Assembly (NCBI RefSeq): GCF_024172165.1
Contig: NZ_JAMZEB010000002.1
Coordinates: forward strand, 2,315,501 to 2,379,500
Source: Nonomuraea thailandensis
GTDB lineage: Bacteria > Actinomycetota > Actinomycetes > Streptosporangiales > Streptosporangiaceae
DNA: 64,000 nucleotides
Direction: 5' to 3'
Shown: piece by piece, positions 16,005 through 24,273 of the stretch
Numbering within the stretch: position 1 is the first letter of the stretch
Layout of the letters: each line of letters opens with the position of its first letter
Program-made: the position numbers and the translations under genes
Notes under the pieces: generated by a model
What the model saw: only the letters and a program-made list of their open reading frames with translations
Database searches by the model: none
What the model was told of the DNA's origin: nothing

Positions 16005-17345
16005 ATGAGTGCAGCGCTTGAGATCCTTCGCCGCGACTTCGGCGGCGCCGTCATCGAGCCGGGTGGGGCGGAGTACGAGTCGGCCGCCCGTTCGGTCGTG
16101 GCCACGGGCAGCCCCGCCTGCGTGCTGCGGCCCGAGAGCGTCGCGGACGTCCAGGCGGCGGTCGGGTTCGCCGCCGCCACGGGGCTGGTGCTGTCCGTGC
16201 GGGGCGGGGGCCACGCCTTCGCGGGGTTCGGCACCAATGACGGCGGCGTCGTGATCGACCTCGGCAGGCTCGCGGACGTGGAGATCGTCGACAAGGAGCG
16301 GCACGTCGTGAGGATCGGCGGCGGCGCCACCTGGGGCCAGGTCGCGACCGCCCTGGCCCCGCACGACCTGGCGATCTCCTCGGGCGACACGAGGAGCGTG
16401 GGCGTCGGCGGGCTGACGCTGAGCGGCGGCATCGGCTGGAAGGTGCGCAAGCACGGCCTGGCATTGGACCACCTGGTCGCCGCGGAGCTGGTCACGGCCG
16501 CGGGAGAGGTCGTGCGCGCGAGCGCGGGGGAGGACCCGGAGCTGTTCTGGGCGATCCGCGGCGGCGGTGGCAACTTCGGGATCGTGACGGCCTTCGAGTT
16601 CGCGGCGCACCCGACGACGGACGTCTTCCACGGCCGGATCACCTTCCCGCCGCAGGAGGCGGCCACCGTGCTCCAGGGCTGGGCGGATCACCTGCGCGCC
16701 GCGCCCGAGGAGCTCACCTCCATCGCGAACCTCGTCAACCCCTTCGCCGGCGGCCCTGAAGGACCGATCGAGATCCTGGTCACCTTCGACGGCGACGCCC
16801 CGGAGCTCGCCGCCCGGGCGATCGACCCGATCCGCCGGCTCGGCACGGTGATCGTCGACGACGTCAGGCCGATCCCGTACGCCGACACGCTCGTGGAGGG
16901 CGTGACCCCGCCGCCGGGCATCCGGTTCGCGACCAGGAACGCGTTCGTCGGCGAGGGGTCGGTGCCCGCGGTGCTGGCCGTCCTCGCCGAGGCCAGGGCG
17001 GCGCAGGGGGCGCCGATCATCTCCGTCCGCAGCGTCGGCGGCGCGGTGTCCCGCGTCCCCGACGACGCCACCGCCTACGCGCACCGCCGGGCGGAGCTGA
17101 TGGTCGTGACCACCACCGTGGGGCCGCCGCCGGTCGTCGAGGCCGCCCGTCCGGGCCTGGACGCGCTGTGGGGCAGGCTGGCGCCCCACGTCGAGGGCGC
17201 GTACGCGAACTTCCTCGCCTCCGCCACCGAGGAGGACGTCGCCGCGATCTACCCGCCGCGGACCCACCGGCGGCTCGCGGCGGTCAAGCTTCGGCTCGAC
17301 CCCGGCAACCTGTTCGCGCGCAACCACAACGTGCGGCCCCGATAG
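16005..17345 (+). CDS. FAD-binding oxidoreductase (BBE/PCMH type)
   Basis: 446 residues. A PCMH FAD domain (VLRPESVADVQAAVGFA; RGGGHAFAGFG with the histidine that forms the 8-alpha flavin bond; IGGGATWGQV; GLTLSGGIGWKVRKHGL) is followed by a substrate domain and a C-terminal berberine-bridge segment (YPPRTHRRLAAVKLRLDPGNLFARNHNV). Bicovalent members have a Cys after GWLxRxxGL; here that stretch reads LALDH, so flavin should be attached by one bond only. The ATG at 16005 follows GAGGAA. The substrate is unknown. The ECF41-type promoter upstream makes it the probable regulon member of the adjacent sigma factor. Confidence 0.88.
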   Translation: MSAALEILRRDFGGAVIEPGGAEYESAARSVVATGSPACVLRPESVADVQAAVGFAAATGLVLSVRGGGHAFAGFGTNDGGVVIDLGRLADVEIVDKERHVVRIGGGATWGQVATALAPHDLAISSGDTRSVGVGGLTLSGGIGWKVRKHGLALDHLVAAELVTAAGEVVRASAGEDPELFWAIRGGGGNFGIVTAFEFAAHPTTDVFHGRITFPPQEAATVLQGWADHLRAAPEELTSIANLVNPFAGGPEGPIEILVTFDGDAPELAARAIDPIRRLGTVIVDDVRPIPYADTLVEGVTPPPGIRFATRNAFVGEGSVPAVLAVLAEARAAQGAPIISVRSVGGAVSRVPDDATAYAHRRAELMVVTTTVGPPPVVEAARPGLDALWGRLAPHVEGAYANFLASATEEDVAAIYPPRTHRRLAAVKLRLDPGNLFARNHNVRPR

Positions 17346-17348
17346 GGC

Positions 17349-17948
17349 TCAGCGGACCCGGTCGTAGACGAGGGACAACGTGCCGTGCTCGCCCGCGGCC
17401 TGCCTGACGAGCGCCCACTGCCCGGCGGGCAGGCCGTCGTCGAAGAGCCGCGGCCCGCCGCCGAGGAAGACCGGGAAGATCGTGAGCGCCAGCCGGTCGA
17501 CCTGGTCGGCGGCCAGCAGCGCCTTGATGACGCTCGCGCTGGAGAGCACGAGGATGTCGCCGCCCTCGGCCGCCCTGAGCTCCTCGACCACGTCGGCCGC
17601 CGGCCTGTCGGCGATCGTCGTGCGCTCCCACGGCGCCTCTTGCAGGGTGGAGGAGAGCACCACCTTGTCGGCGTCCACGAGCCACTTCGCGAACCCCTCG
17701 TCACGCGGGTCGGCGCCCTCCATGCCGATGACGGTGGGCCAGAAGCCGAGGAAGCCCTCGGCGTTCACCCGTCCGAGCAGCGCCGTCGTGGCGGGCTCCC
17801 AGAGGCCGGTCAGGTGGTCGCGGGCGACGTCGGTGACCGCGTACGGCATCACCCAGCCCATGTCGGCCGGGTCGTCCGGACGGGCGTAGTGGCCGTCGAG
17901 GGACAGGCTCATGTTGGTGACGACCCTGCGGGTGGTCTGCTGCGTCAT
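17349..17948 (-). CDS. Dihydrofolate reductase-family protein (RibD C-terminal fold)
   Basis: 199 residues. It begins RRVVTNMSLSLDGHYARPDD and ends with LTIFPVFLGGGPRLFDDG, the start and end signatures of the RibD/DHFR-like family; ILVLSSASVIKALL is the NADPH-binding segment. These are NADPH-dependent reductases of unknown substrate, common in actinobacteria. GAGGAGCACG precedes the ATG. The gene overlaps the upstream ArsR-SRPBCC gene by ATGA, a pairing seen repeatedly in actinobacteria. Confidence 0.87.
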   Translation of the reverse strand: MTQQTTRRVVTNMSLSLDGHYARPDDPADMGWVMPYAVTDVARDHLTGLWEPATTALLGRVNAEGFLGFWPTVIGMEGADPRDEGFAKWLVDADKVVLSSTLQEAPWERTTIADRPAADVVEELRAAEGGDILVLSSASVIKALLAADQVDRLALTIFPVFLGGGPRLFDDGLPAGQWALVRQAAGEHGTLSLVYDRVR

Positions 17949-18790
17949 CTCGTGCTCCTCATGTCGGTGGGGGTGGTGGCCGCGGCCAGGGCGGCCACGA
18001 GCTTGTCGAGGCTCTGGCCGAAGCCGAGCTCGATGCCTGCGATGAAGTCGGCGGAGCCGATGGTGCTGTCGGTGACCCGGAAGTCCACGTCGAGGTCCGT
18101 GCCGGCGCCGGTGGGCCGCAGGACGAGGTCGACGTGGGCGGTGAAGGCGATCCCGCCGCCGGGGAGCCGCGGGGAGAGCCGGTAGGACAGGCGCTCGCCG
18201 GGGTGTGCGAGGTCGACGACTCCCTCCGCGCGCCCGGCGACCACGTCGGAGCCGTCGGCGTCCTCGGCGTCGCGGTACTCGTGGACGATCCGCCCGCCCG
18301 GCCGCGCCTCGAACACGAGCTCGGAGACGCGCAGGTCGTCGGGCGTCCACCAGCGGGCGAGCAGCGCGGTCTCGGTCAGGTGACGCCAGGACAGCCCGGG
18401 GTCCGCCGCGAGCGACCGGTGGAACGTGAACGACCGGCCGTCGGCCCAGCCCGGCTCCCGCGCCTCCAGCCGCGCGGCGTCGAGGCTGAGCCCGTGGCGC
18501 TCGAACACCTCGCCGGGGCCGCCGGGCTGCTCGGCGAGGTCGGCGAGCCGGTTGAGCGCCGCCGCCAGGTCGCGCAGCGCAGCGGACCTGAGCGCGTAGA
18601 TGCGGCGCTGGCCGGTGCGCCGGGAGACGACGAGACCGGCGCGCTCCAGGGCCTGAAGGTGCTTGGTCGTCTGCGGCTGCCGCGCCCCGGCGAGCTGGGC
18701 GAGCACGCCGACCGGGCGGGGCCGCTCGGCCAGCAGGCTGACGAGCCGCCAGCGGGCCGGATCGGCCAGTGCGGTGAGGAGTGCCTCCAT
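17945..18790 (-). CDS. ArsR-type regulator fused to an SRPBCC (AHSA1) domain
   Basis: 281 residues. Residues 1-95 form an ArsR winged helix (MEALLTALADPARWRLVSLLAERP, QPQTTKHLQALERAGLVVSRRTGQRRIYAL); no metal-binding cysteine is visible, so it is not a metal sensor of the classical kind. Residues about 115-270 form an AHSA1/START-like cavity domain (FTFHRSLAADPGLSWRHLTETALLARWW). The fusion suggests a regulator that binds a small hydrophobic ligand. It overlaps the DHFR-like gene and probably regulates that operon. Confidence 0.87.
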   Translation of the reverse strand: MEALLTALADPARWRLVSLLAERPRPVGVLAQLAGARQPQTTKHLQALERAGLVVSRRTGQRRIYALRSAALRDLAAALNRLADLAEQPGGPGEVFERHGLSLDAARLEAREPGWADGRSFTFHRSLAADPGLSWRHLTETALLARWWTPDDLRVSELVFEARPGGRIVHEYRDAEDADGSDVVAGRAEGVVDLAHPGERLSYRLSPRLPGGGIAFTAHVDLVLRPTGAGTDLDVDFRVTDSTIGSADFIAGIELGFGQSLDKLVAALAAATTPTDMRSTR

Positions 18791-18846
18791 GGGCAGAAGT
18801 ATTCGCCATGGAGAATATTCGTGTCAAGGAATAAGTTGGCCCGAAC

Positions 18847-19593
18847 TCAGTGCAGGCCGCGCTTGCCGGGCGTCCAGAACGGCTTGACCTTGATGGCCTT
18901 GCGGGGCCAGTTGCGTTCGCGTACGAGGTAGTCGCGGATCATCTGGCACGTGCGCGCCTCCCCCGCGAGATAGGCGGCCCCGGTGTTGCCGGGCAGCTCC
19001 AGGCCGGCCACCGCGGCGAGCAGCGTCCGCGAGGACGCGGCCGGCGCGCCCCGGCGGTGCGCGCGGCGCAACTCGTGCGGGCCGGGCATGGGCGGGTCGT
19101 GCTCGGCGGACTCGCTCTCCAGCACCCCGTGCACCCGCGCGTCCTCCCCGAGCGCGCGCACCATCGGGCCGAACGCGGCGCTCGCCGTCTCGTCCCCGGC
19201 GAACAGATGGAACGGCGCGTCGTCGCGGGTGAAGAAGTCGCCCTGCGGCCACCAGAACGTCACCGTGTCCCCCGGCGCCGCCTCCTGTGCCCAGCGCAGC
19301 CCGATGCCGTCGCCGCCGTACAGGTGCGCGCGCAGCTCCAGCGACCGCCGGTCCTGGCCGAGCTCCCAGATCGTGTACGTCCGCAGCGTCTCGGCCGGAC
19401 GCAGGATCCCGTAGACCGACAGCGGGTCGTTGATCTGGACGCGGATGTGCTGCCCGGCCCGGTACGGGAACGCGATCGGCGTCTCCGTCGCCAGGCGGAT
19501 GCGCCGCATGGTGGGCGTGACCAGGCCGGTCTCGGCGACCCGGGCCTCCATGACGTACTTGGCGAAGGCGCTCGCCAAGGGGTTGGGCGCCAC
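18847..19593 (-). CDS. Siderophore-interacting protein (flavin/NADPH ferric reductase)
   Basis: 248 residues of the ViuB/YqjH-like SIP family. The FAD-binding motif is LRTYTIWEL, followed by the phosphate-binding segment FHLFAGDETASAAFGPMVRAL and the C-terminal SIP region YLAGEARTCQMIRDYLVRERNWPRKAIKVKPFW. SIPs reduce ferric siderophores in the cytoplasm to release iron. GGAGG lies 5 nt before the GTG start. The gene diverges from a TetR regulator across a short AT-richer spacer with an inverted repeat, so control by that TetR is likely. Confidence 0.9.
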   Translation of the reverse strand: MAPNPLASAFAKYVMEARVAETGLVTPTMRRIRLATETPIAFPYRAGQHIRVQINDPLSVYGILRPAETLRTYTIWELGQDRRSLELRAHLYGGDGIGLRWAQEAAPGDTVTFWWPQGDFFTRDDAPFHLFAGDETASAAFGPMVRALGEDARVHGVLESESAEHDPPMPGPHELRRAHRRGAPAASSRTLLAAVAGLELPGNTGAAYLAGEARTCQMIRDYLVRERNWPRKAIKVKPFWTPGKRGLH

Positions 19594-19621
19594 GATGCCT
19601 CCTTATTAGGGGTAAATTTGC

Positions 19622-19653
19622 TTAGAGGCATTAAGGAAACATAGATGCCCTAG
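19622..19653. promoter_or_regulatory. Candidate operator between SIP and TetR genes
   Basis: TTAGAGGCAT (19622-19631) faces ATGCCCTAG (19645-19653), an imperfect inverted repeat in the divergent spacer. I do not see a full IdeR/DmdR iron box. The most likely binder is the adjacent TetR protein. Confidence 0.45.
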
Positions 19654-19684
19654 GATGTCAACGGAACGCGAGAAAGGTGGGCGG

Positions 19685-20455
19685 ATGACCGCGCAGGGTG
19701 TCAGCAGGCGCGAACGGGTACGGCAGGCGACGCTGGCGGAGATCCGCGCGGCGGCGCGCAGGCTGCTGATCGAGCAGGGCTCGCAGGCCGTCACGATCAA
19801 CGCCGTGGCCAGGGAGATGGGCATGAGCGGCCCGGCGCTCTACCACTACTTCGCCGGGCACGAGGAGCTGGTCGGAGCGGTGACGGCCGACTTCTTCCGC
19901 GAGCTGACGCAGGCCATGGAGACGGCTCGCGACGCCTGCCCGCCGGGAGAGCACGCCGCGCGGCTGCTGGCGGCCTGCCGGGCGATGCGGAGCTGGGCGG
20001 TGTCGCATCGGGCGGAGTTCGGCTGGGTGTTCGCCAGCCCGATCACGGCCGAGCGGCGGCCCGACTCGCCGCGCGAGCTGGCCGGGCGCGACTTCGAGCA
20101 GGTCTTCCTGGAGGAGATCGCCGAGCTGTGGGAGCACCGGCCGTTCCCGGTGCCCGATCCGGGTGAGCTGCCCGCGTCCATCAGGGAGCAACTGCGGGCG
20201 TACGCGGCCTCCACCGGCATGGGGCTGCCCGTGGAGGCGATCCACGTGTTCATGTCGTGCTGGATCAGGCTGTACGGCCTGCTCTGCATGGAGGTGCTGA
20301 ACCAGCTCGACTTCGTCTACTCCGACATGGAGCCGGTGTTCGAGGAGTGCCTGCGCGAGATCGCGCCCAGGCTGGGCCTCGACTACGAGACCGCGGCGGG
20401 TCCCGCGGTCAGCCCGCCACGTGGACGGTCGGCTCGTGGCGGACCGGGAAGTTGA
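19685..20455 (+). CDS. TetR-family regulator with WHG-like C-terminus
   Basis: 256 residues. The N-terminal helix-turn-helix is RQATLAEIRAAARRLLIEQGSQAVTINAVAREMGMSGPALYHYFAGHEEL. The C-terminal domain (RAEFGWVFASPI, VFMSCWIRLYGLLCMEVLNQL) matches the WHG-type ligand domain of actinobacterial TetR proteins. The ATG at 19685 follows AAAGGTGGG. It diverges from the siderophore-interacting gene and is its likely repressor. Its last 47 bp overlap the tail of the convergent OsmC gene. Confidence 0.88.
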   Translation: MTAQGVSRRERVRQATLAEIRAAARRLLIEQGSQAVTINAVAREMGMSGPALYHYFAGHEELVGAVTADFFRELTQAMETARDACPPGEHAARLLAACRAMRSWAVSHRAEFGWVFASPITAERRPDSPRELAGRDFEQVFLEEIAELWEHRPFPVPDPGELPASIREQLRAYAASTGMGLPVEAIHVFMSCWIRLYGLLCMEVLNQLDFVYSDMEPVFEECLREIAPRLGLDYETAAGPAVSPPRGRSARGGPGS

Positions 20456-20879
20456 CCGAGTTGGCGATGAAGCACGCCTTGTGGGCGTCGGCGTGCAGGG
20501 CCAGGGCCGTCTCGGCCATCTCCTGCGCGGCCACGGTGACCGCCGGGTGCAGCACCACCTCGGTGAAGCGACCGCCGTCCGCCGACTCGGCCATGGTGCC
20601 GGTCGCGGTGTCGGTGTACCCGGTGACGACCACGCCGGCCACGGCGCACTTGTGCAGGTACCACAGCATGTGACACTGCGACAGTGAGCCGACCAGGAGC
20701 TGTTCGGGGTTCCAGCGCGCCGGGTCGCCGCGGAACGCGGGGTCGGAGCTGCCCCCGATGACCGGCGGGCCCTCGGCCGACAGCTCGTGCTCGCGCCCGA
20801 AGTCGCGGTAGCCGCTGGTGCCGGTGCCCTTGTTGCCGGTCCAGGTCACGACGGTCTGGTAGTGGTGCTCGCGGCTCAT
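20409..20879 (-). CDS. OsmC-family peroxiredoxin
   Basis: 156 residues. OsmC/Ohr fold with the two redox cysteines in SLSQCHMLWYLHKC and ADAHKACFIANSVNFPV. Such proteins reduce organic hydroperoxides with a Cys-Cys thiol cycle in the cytoplasm. The N-terminal segment YQTVVTWTGNKGTGTSGYRDFGREHEL is typical of the actinobacterial branch. The ATG at 20879 is preferred over longer forms because the frame upstream is not conserved-looking. Converges on the TetR gene with a 47-bp overlap. Confidence 0.88.
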   Translation of the reverse strand: MSREHHYQTVVTWTGNKGTGTSGYRDFGREHELSAEGPPVIGGSSDPAFRGDPARWNPEQLLVGSLSQCHMLWYLHKCAVAGVVVTGYTDTATGTMAESADGGRFTEVVLHPAVTVAAQEMAETALALHADAHKACFIANSVNFPVRHEPTVHVAG

Positions 20880-21033
20880 CGGCGGCCGTCCTCGTTGTCC
20901 GTGGCTCTCACCGGCGGGGCGCGCCCCGCCGGTCCTTCTCGTTCGAACGCTATCGAATCCGTCCGTGAAGCCCAGGGGCCGGTGCCGCCAGCTCGCCATC
21001 GACGCGTTCGGAGGTCAGCGGCAGCCTTGTAGG

Positions 21034-21067
21034 CGAGTACTCGTCTGCGTATACTCGTCCACGAGTA
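21034..21067. promoter_or_regulatory. Two palindromic PadR operator candidates
   Basis: CGAGTACTCG (21034-21043) is a perfect palindrome, and TACTCGT-CC-ACGAGTA (21052-21067) is a perfect 7-2-7 inverted repeat. The shared half-site is TACTCG/CGAGTA. They sit 23-47 bp before the PadR start, the expected position for autoregulation. Confidence 0.65.
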
Positions 21068-21089
21068 AGCGAGTGATCGAGGACGGTGA

Positions 21090-21767
21090 GTGGAGATGCC
21101 CCGACGGCGTCCGGTGAGCAACCTGCTGGCGCTGGCCGTGCTCACCGTCGTCGACCAGCGCCCGATGCATCCCTACGAGATGGCCTCCGTCCTGCGCTCC
21201 CGCGGCAAGGACCAGGACATGCCGATCAAATGGGGCTCCCTCTACACCGTCGTGCGCAACCTGGAGAAACACGGCCTGCTGGAGGCGGTGGAGAGCGCCC
21301 GCCAGGGCGGCCGCCCCGAGCGCACCGTCTACCGCGTCACCGGCGCGGGCCGCCAGGAGGCCGACGACTGGACCAGGGAGCTGCTGTCCGAGCCGCGCCG
21401 GGAGCCGTCGGCGTTCGAGGCGGGCCTGTCGGTGATGGCCGGCCTCGGCCCCGACGAGGTCGCGGCGCTGCTGCTGCGGCGGCTGGAGGTGCTGGAGAAG
21501 CAGATCGAGGCCGACCGGCGGGCGCTGGAAGGGGATCGGGCCGAGGTGCCCCGGCTGTTCCTGGTCGAGTCCGAGTACGCGCTGGCGATGCGGGAGGCCC
21601 AGGCCGCCTGGGTGCGATCGCTGCTGGCGGAGCTGGACGGGGGCACGTTCCCCGGTCTGGCGGAATGGCAGGCGTATCACCGCACGGGCGAGATGTCGCC
21701 CGACGTGGCGGACCTCGCCGAGAGAGGCCGCCCGGCCGACCGAAGGCCAGAAGGGGAGCCACCATGA
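21090..21767 (+). CDS. PadR-family transcriptional regulator
   Basis: 225 residues. The N-terminal winged helix is NLLALAVLTVVDQRPMHPYEMASVLR with the recognition part IKWGSLYTVVRNLEKHGLLEAV and wing RPERTVYRVT. The C-terminal dimerisation helix is long (LLLRRLEVLEKQIEADRRALEGD). GTG at 21090 or ATG at 21096 are both possible; GAGGACGG lies just upstream. The gene overlaps the following hydrolase (ATGA) and is preceded by two palindromes, so it probably represses its own two-gene operon until a ligand binds. Confidence 0.9.
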   Translation: MEMPRRRPVSNLLALAVLTVVDQRPMHPYEMASVLRSRGKDQDMPIKWGSLYTVVRNLEKHGLLEAVESARQGGRPERTVYRVTGAGRQEADDWTRELLSEPRREPSAFEAGLSVMAGLGPDEVAALLLRRLEVLEKQIEADRRALEGDRAEVPRLFLVESEYALAMREAQAAWVRSLLAELDGGTFPGLAEWQAYHRTGEMSPDVADLAERGRPADRRPEGEPP

Positions 21768-22624
21768 CCACGACCACCACCGGCACCGTGACGTCCGCCG
21801 ACGGCACCACGATCAGCTACCGCGAGGTCGGGCAGGGCCCCGGCTTGGTGATCGTGCACGGCGCCATGCAGACCGGGCACACCCAGATCGAGCTGGCCGG
21901 AGCCCTGGCCGGCGACTTCACCTGCTACCTGCCCGACCGCCGCGGCCGGGGCGGCAGCGGCCCCGCGGGCGCGGACTACGGGCTCGCACGCGAGATCGAG
22001 GACCTGGAGGCGGTGCTGCGCGCCACCGGCGCCCGGTACGCCGCCGGCGTCAGCTCCGGCGCGGTCATCACCCTGCACACCGCGCTCGCCCGCCCGGCCG
22101 CCCTGAGCAAGGCCGTGCTCTTCGAGCCCCCGCTGGGCCTCGACGCCACCGGCGTGCGCGGCGCCCTGGAGCGCTTCGACCGCGAGATCGCCGCGGGCCG
22201 CGTCCCCGCGGCGCTCGTCACCGGCATGCGGGCCGCCCGGCTCGGCCCGCCGCTGTTCAACGCGCTGCCCCGCCGCGTGCAGGAGTGGCTGACGGGCCTG
22301 ATGCTGCGAAGCCAGGACGGGGCGGCGGCGGACGGGCCGACGTTCAGGGAGCTGGCCCCGACCCAGCGCCACGACATCCAGATCGTGGCCGAGGCCTTCG
22401 GGGGCTTCGCGGCGTACGGTCCGGTCGAGGTGGAGACGCTGCTCCTCGGCGGCGGCAGGAGCCAGGGCTACCTGAGGTCCGCGCTCGTCGAGCTGGAGCG
22501 CGTCATGCCGCGGGCCAGGCGCGTGGTCATGGAGGGCCTCGACCACGGCGCCACGCAGAACGCCGCCCAGCGCGGGCGCCCCGAGCGGGTCGCCGAGGAG
22601 ATCCGCCGGTTCCTGAAGGGCTAG
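21764..22624 (+). CDS. Alpha/beta-hydrolase
   Basis: 286 residues. GLVIVHGAMQ is the oxyanion strand-loop, AAGVSSGAVITLHTAL the nucleophile elbow (G-V-S-S-G, variant of GxSxG) and LDHGATQNAA carries the late histidine. The N-terminus is Thr-rich (MTTTTTGTVTSADGTTISY). The ribosome site AAGGGGAG precedes the ATG. Coupled to the PadR gene and therefore probably the detoxifying or catabolic enzyme it controls; the substrate is unknown. Stop shares CTAG with the stop of the convergent penicillin-binding protein gene. Confidence 0.85.
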   Translation: MTTTTTGTVTSADGTTISYREVGQGPGLVIVHGAMQTGHTQIELAGALAGDFTCYLPDRRGRGGSGPAGADYGLAREIEDLEAVLRATGARYAAGVSSGAVITLHTALARPAALSKAVLFEPPLGLDATGVRGALERFDREIAAGRVPAALVTGMRAARLGPPLFNALPRRVQEWLTGLMLRSQDGAAADGPTFRELAPTQRHDIQIVAEAFGGFAAYGPVEVETLLLGGGRSQGYLRSALVELERVMPRARRVVMEGLDHGATQNAAQRGRPERVAEEIRRFLKG

Positions 22625-24222
22625 AGGTTCCTGAGGAACGTGGCCGCGACGGGGGCGGCCACCGCACCGCCGCCGCCTCCGCCCTCGACGACCACGGCGA
22701 ACGCGACGTCCCCCTTGAAGCCCATGAACCAGGCGTGGGAGTTCAGCTTCTCGCCCGTGCCGTACTCGGCCGTGCCGGTCTTGCCGTGAGTGCCCGACGG
22801 CAGCCCCGCCGACTTGGCGGTGCCCTTGGTCACCACCGCCGACATCATCGTGTGCAGCCCGGACCGCACCCCTTCGGGCAGCTCCCGCTCCTTGGCCTTC
22901 TGCCTGATCGACGGCACCAGCGTCGGCGGGCGCCACGTGCCGTCGGCGATGGCCGCGGCCACCGAGGCCATCGACAGCGGGCTGGCCGTGATCCTGGCCT
23001 GACCGAACGACTCCGCGGCCAGCTCGGCGTCGGACTCGGCCCTGGGGAAGCTGGCCTTCGTGGCCGGCACCCCGATGTTCAGCGGCTGGTTGAACCCCAC
23101 CTCCTCGGCCACGTCCAGCAGCTTGTCGGCGCCCAGCTTCGACTCCGCCAGCGGCGCGAACGTCGTGTTGCACGAATGGGCGAAGGAGTCGAGGAACGAG
23201 ATCGACCCGAACGCCTCCTCGTCGGAGTTGCGGATCGACAGCCCGCCGACGTTGACGTTCTTCGGGCAGGTCACCGTGTCCTGCGGCGACACCCCGGCCT
23301 GCAGCAGCCCGATCGCGGTGACCGCCTTGAACGTCGAGCCGGGCGGGTAGCGGCCGTCGAGCGCCCGGTTGAACCCGCCCACGTTGTTGACCACGGCCAG
23401 GATCTCGCCGCTGGAAGGCTTGATCGCGACCAGCGAGGTGGGCTTCTTCATGTCCTTGACCGCGGCCACCGCGGCGGCCTGCGTCTGCGGGTCGAGCGTG
23501 GTCTGGACGGGCGCGCCCTCGGTGCCCTCGATGGTCTCCAGCGTCTCGTCGCCGAGCCTGATCTCGGTCGCGGGGGTGCCGGCGAGCTGCTCCTGGAAGG
23601 TCTCCTGCAGCCCGCCGCGGCCGACGGCCTGCCCGACCTTGTAGGAGGAGCCCAGCTTGGAGACGTCCTTCTTGGTGGCCTTGTCGAGGTAGCCGACGAG
23701 CTGCTGCACCGAGCCGCCGACCGCGCCGGTGTCGATGCGGTCGCCGTCGGCGTCGGTGATCTCGGCGCGCTGCGGCCACTTGGTCTTGAGCGAGAACGCG
23801 GCCCCCTCGGTCATCGACGGGTGCAGCGTCGCGGGCTTCCAGTCGACCTTCCAGGTGCGGTCGGCCACCACCAGGTCGATCTTGCCCTCGTAGGTCCACC
23901 GGCCGATGTTCTTCAGGCCGAACGTGGCGGTGTAGGGGACGCTGGCGCGGTCGTCGCCCTCGGTGACCCGGCCCAGCTTGACGGCGGCCGACTCGACGGC
24001 GAGGGCGGTGCGCTGCTGGTCGTACGCGGTGAGCTGCTGCGGCGCGGCCAGCTCGGCCGCCATCGCGGTCTTGTCACCGGCCTGCCACGCCACGGCGAAA
24101 CGCTGCGCGGTCTCGGCCGGAGTGCCCCTCGTGTGCAGGACGTAGTACGCGCCACCGGCCGCGGCCCCCACCGCGAGCACGGCGACGCCGGACACGATCG
24201 CGATCGTACGACCCCGCGCCAC
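22621..24222 (-). CDS. Penicillin-binding protein, class B-like transpeptidase
   Basis: 533 residues. One N-terminal membrane anchor (AIVSGVAVLAVGAAAGGAYYVL), an NTF2-like MecA_N domain (about 35-150), a linker/dimer region, and the transpeptidase. Active-site motifs: STFK (Ser296), SCN (350-352) and KTG (481-483). This order is that of PBP2a/PbpA-like D,D-transpeptidases that cross-link peptidoglycan outside the membrane. The C-terminus ends shortly after a poly-Gly stretch (EGGGGGGAV). 51 bp after the acyltransferase on the same strand, so an envelope operon is likely. Confidence 0.92.
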   Translation of the reverse strand: MARGRTIAIVSGVAVLAVGAAAGGAYYVLHTRGTPAETAQRFAVAWQAGDKTAMAAELAAPQQLTAYDQQRTALAVESAAVKLGRVTEGDDRASVPYTATFGLKNIGRWTYEGKIDLVVADRTWKVDWKPATLHPSMTEGAAFSLKTKWPQRAEITDADGDRIDTGAVGGSVQQLVGYLDKATKKDVSKLGSSYKVGQAVGRGGLQETFQEQLAGTPATEIRLGDETLETIEGTEGAPVQTTLDPQTQAAAVAAVKDMKKPTSLVAIKPSSGEILAVVNNVGGFNRALDGRYPPGSTFKAVTAIGLLQAGVSPQDTVTCPKNVNVGGLSIRNSDEEAFGSISFLDSFAHSCNTTFAPLAESKLGADKLLDVAEEVGFNQPLNIGVPATKASFPRAESDAELAAESFGQARITASPLSMASVAAAIADGTWRPPTLVPSIRQKAKERELPEGVRSGLHTMMSAVVTKGTAKSAGLPSGTHGKTGTAEYGTGEKLNSHAWFMGFKGDVAFAVVVEGGGGGGAVAAPVAATFLRNL

Positions 24223-24273
24223 TGATCAGCCCCCAGACTTCTCGACGACAGGTGTCCGAGCCTAGCGTCCGAA

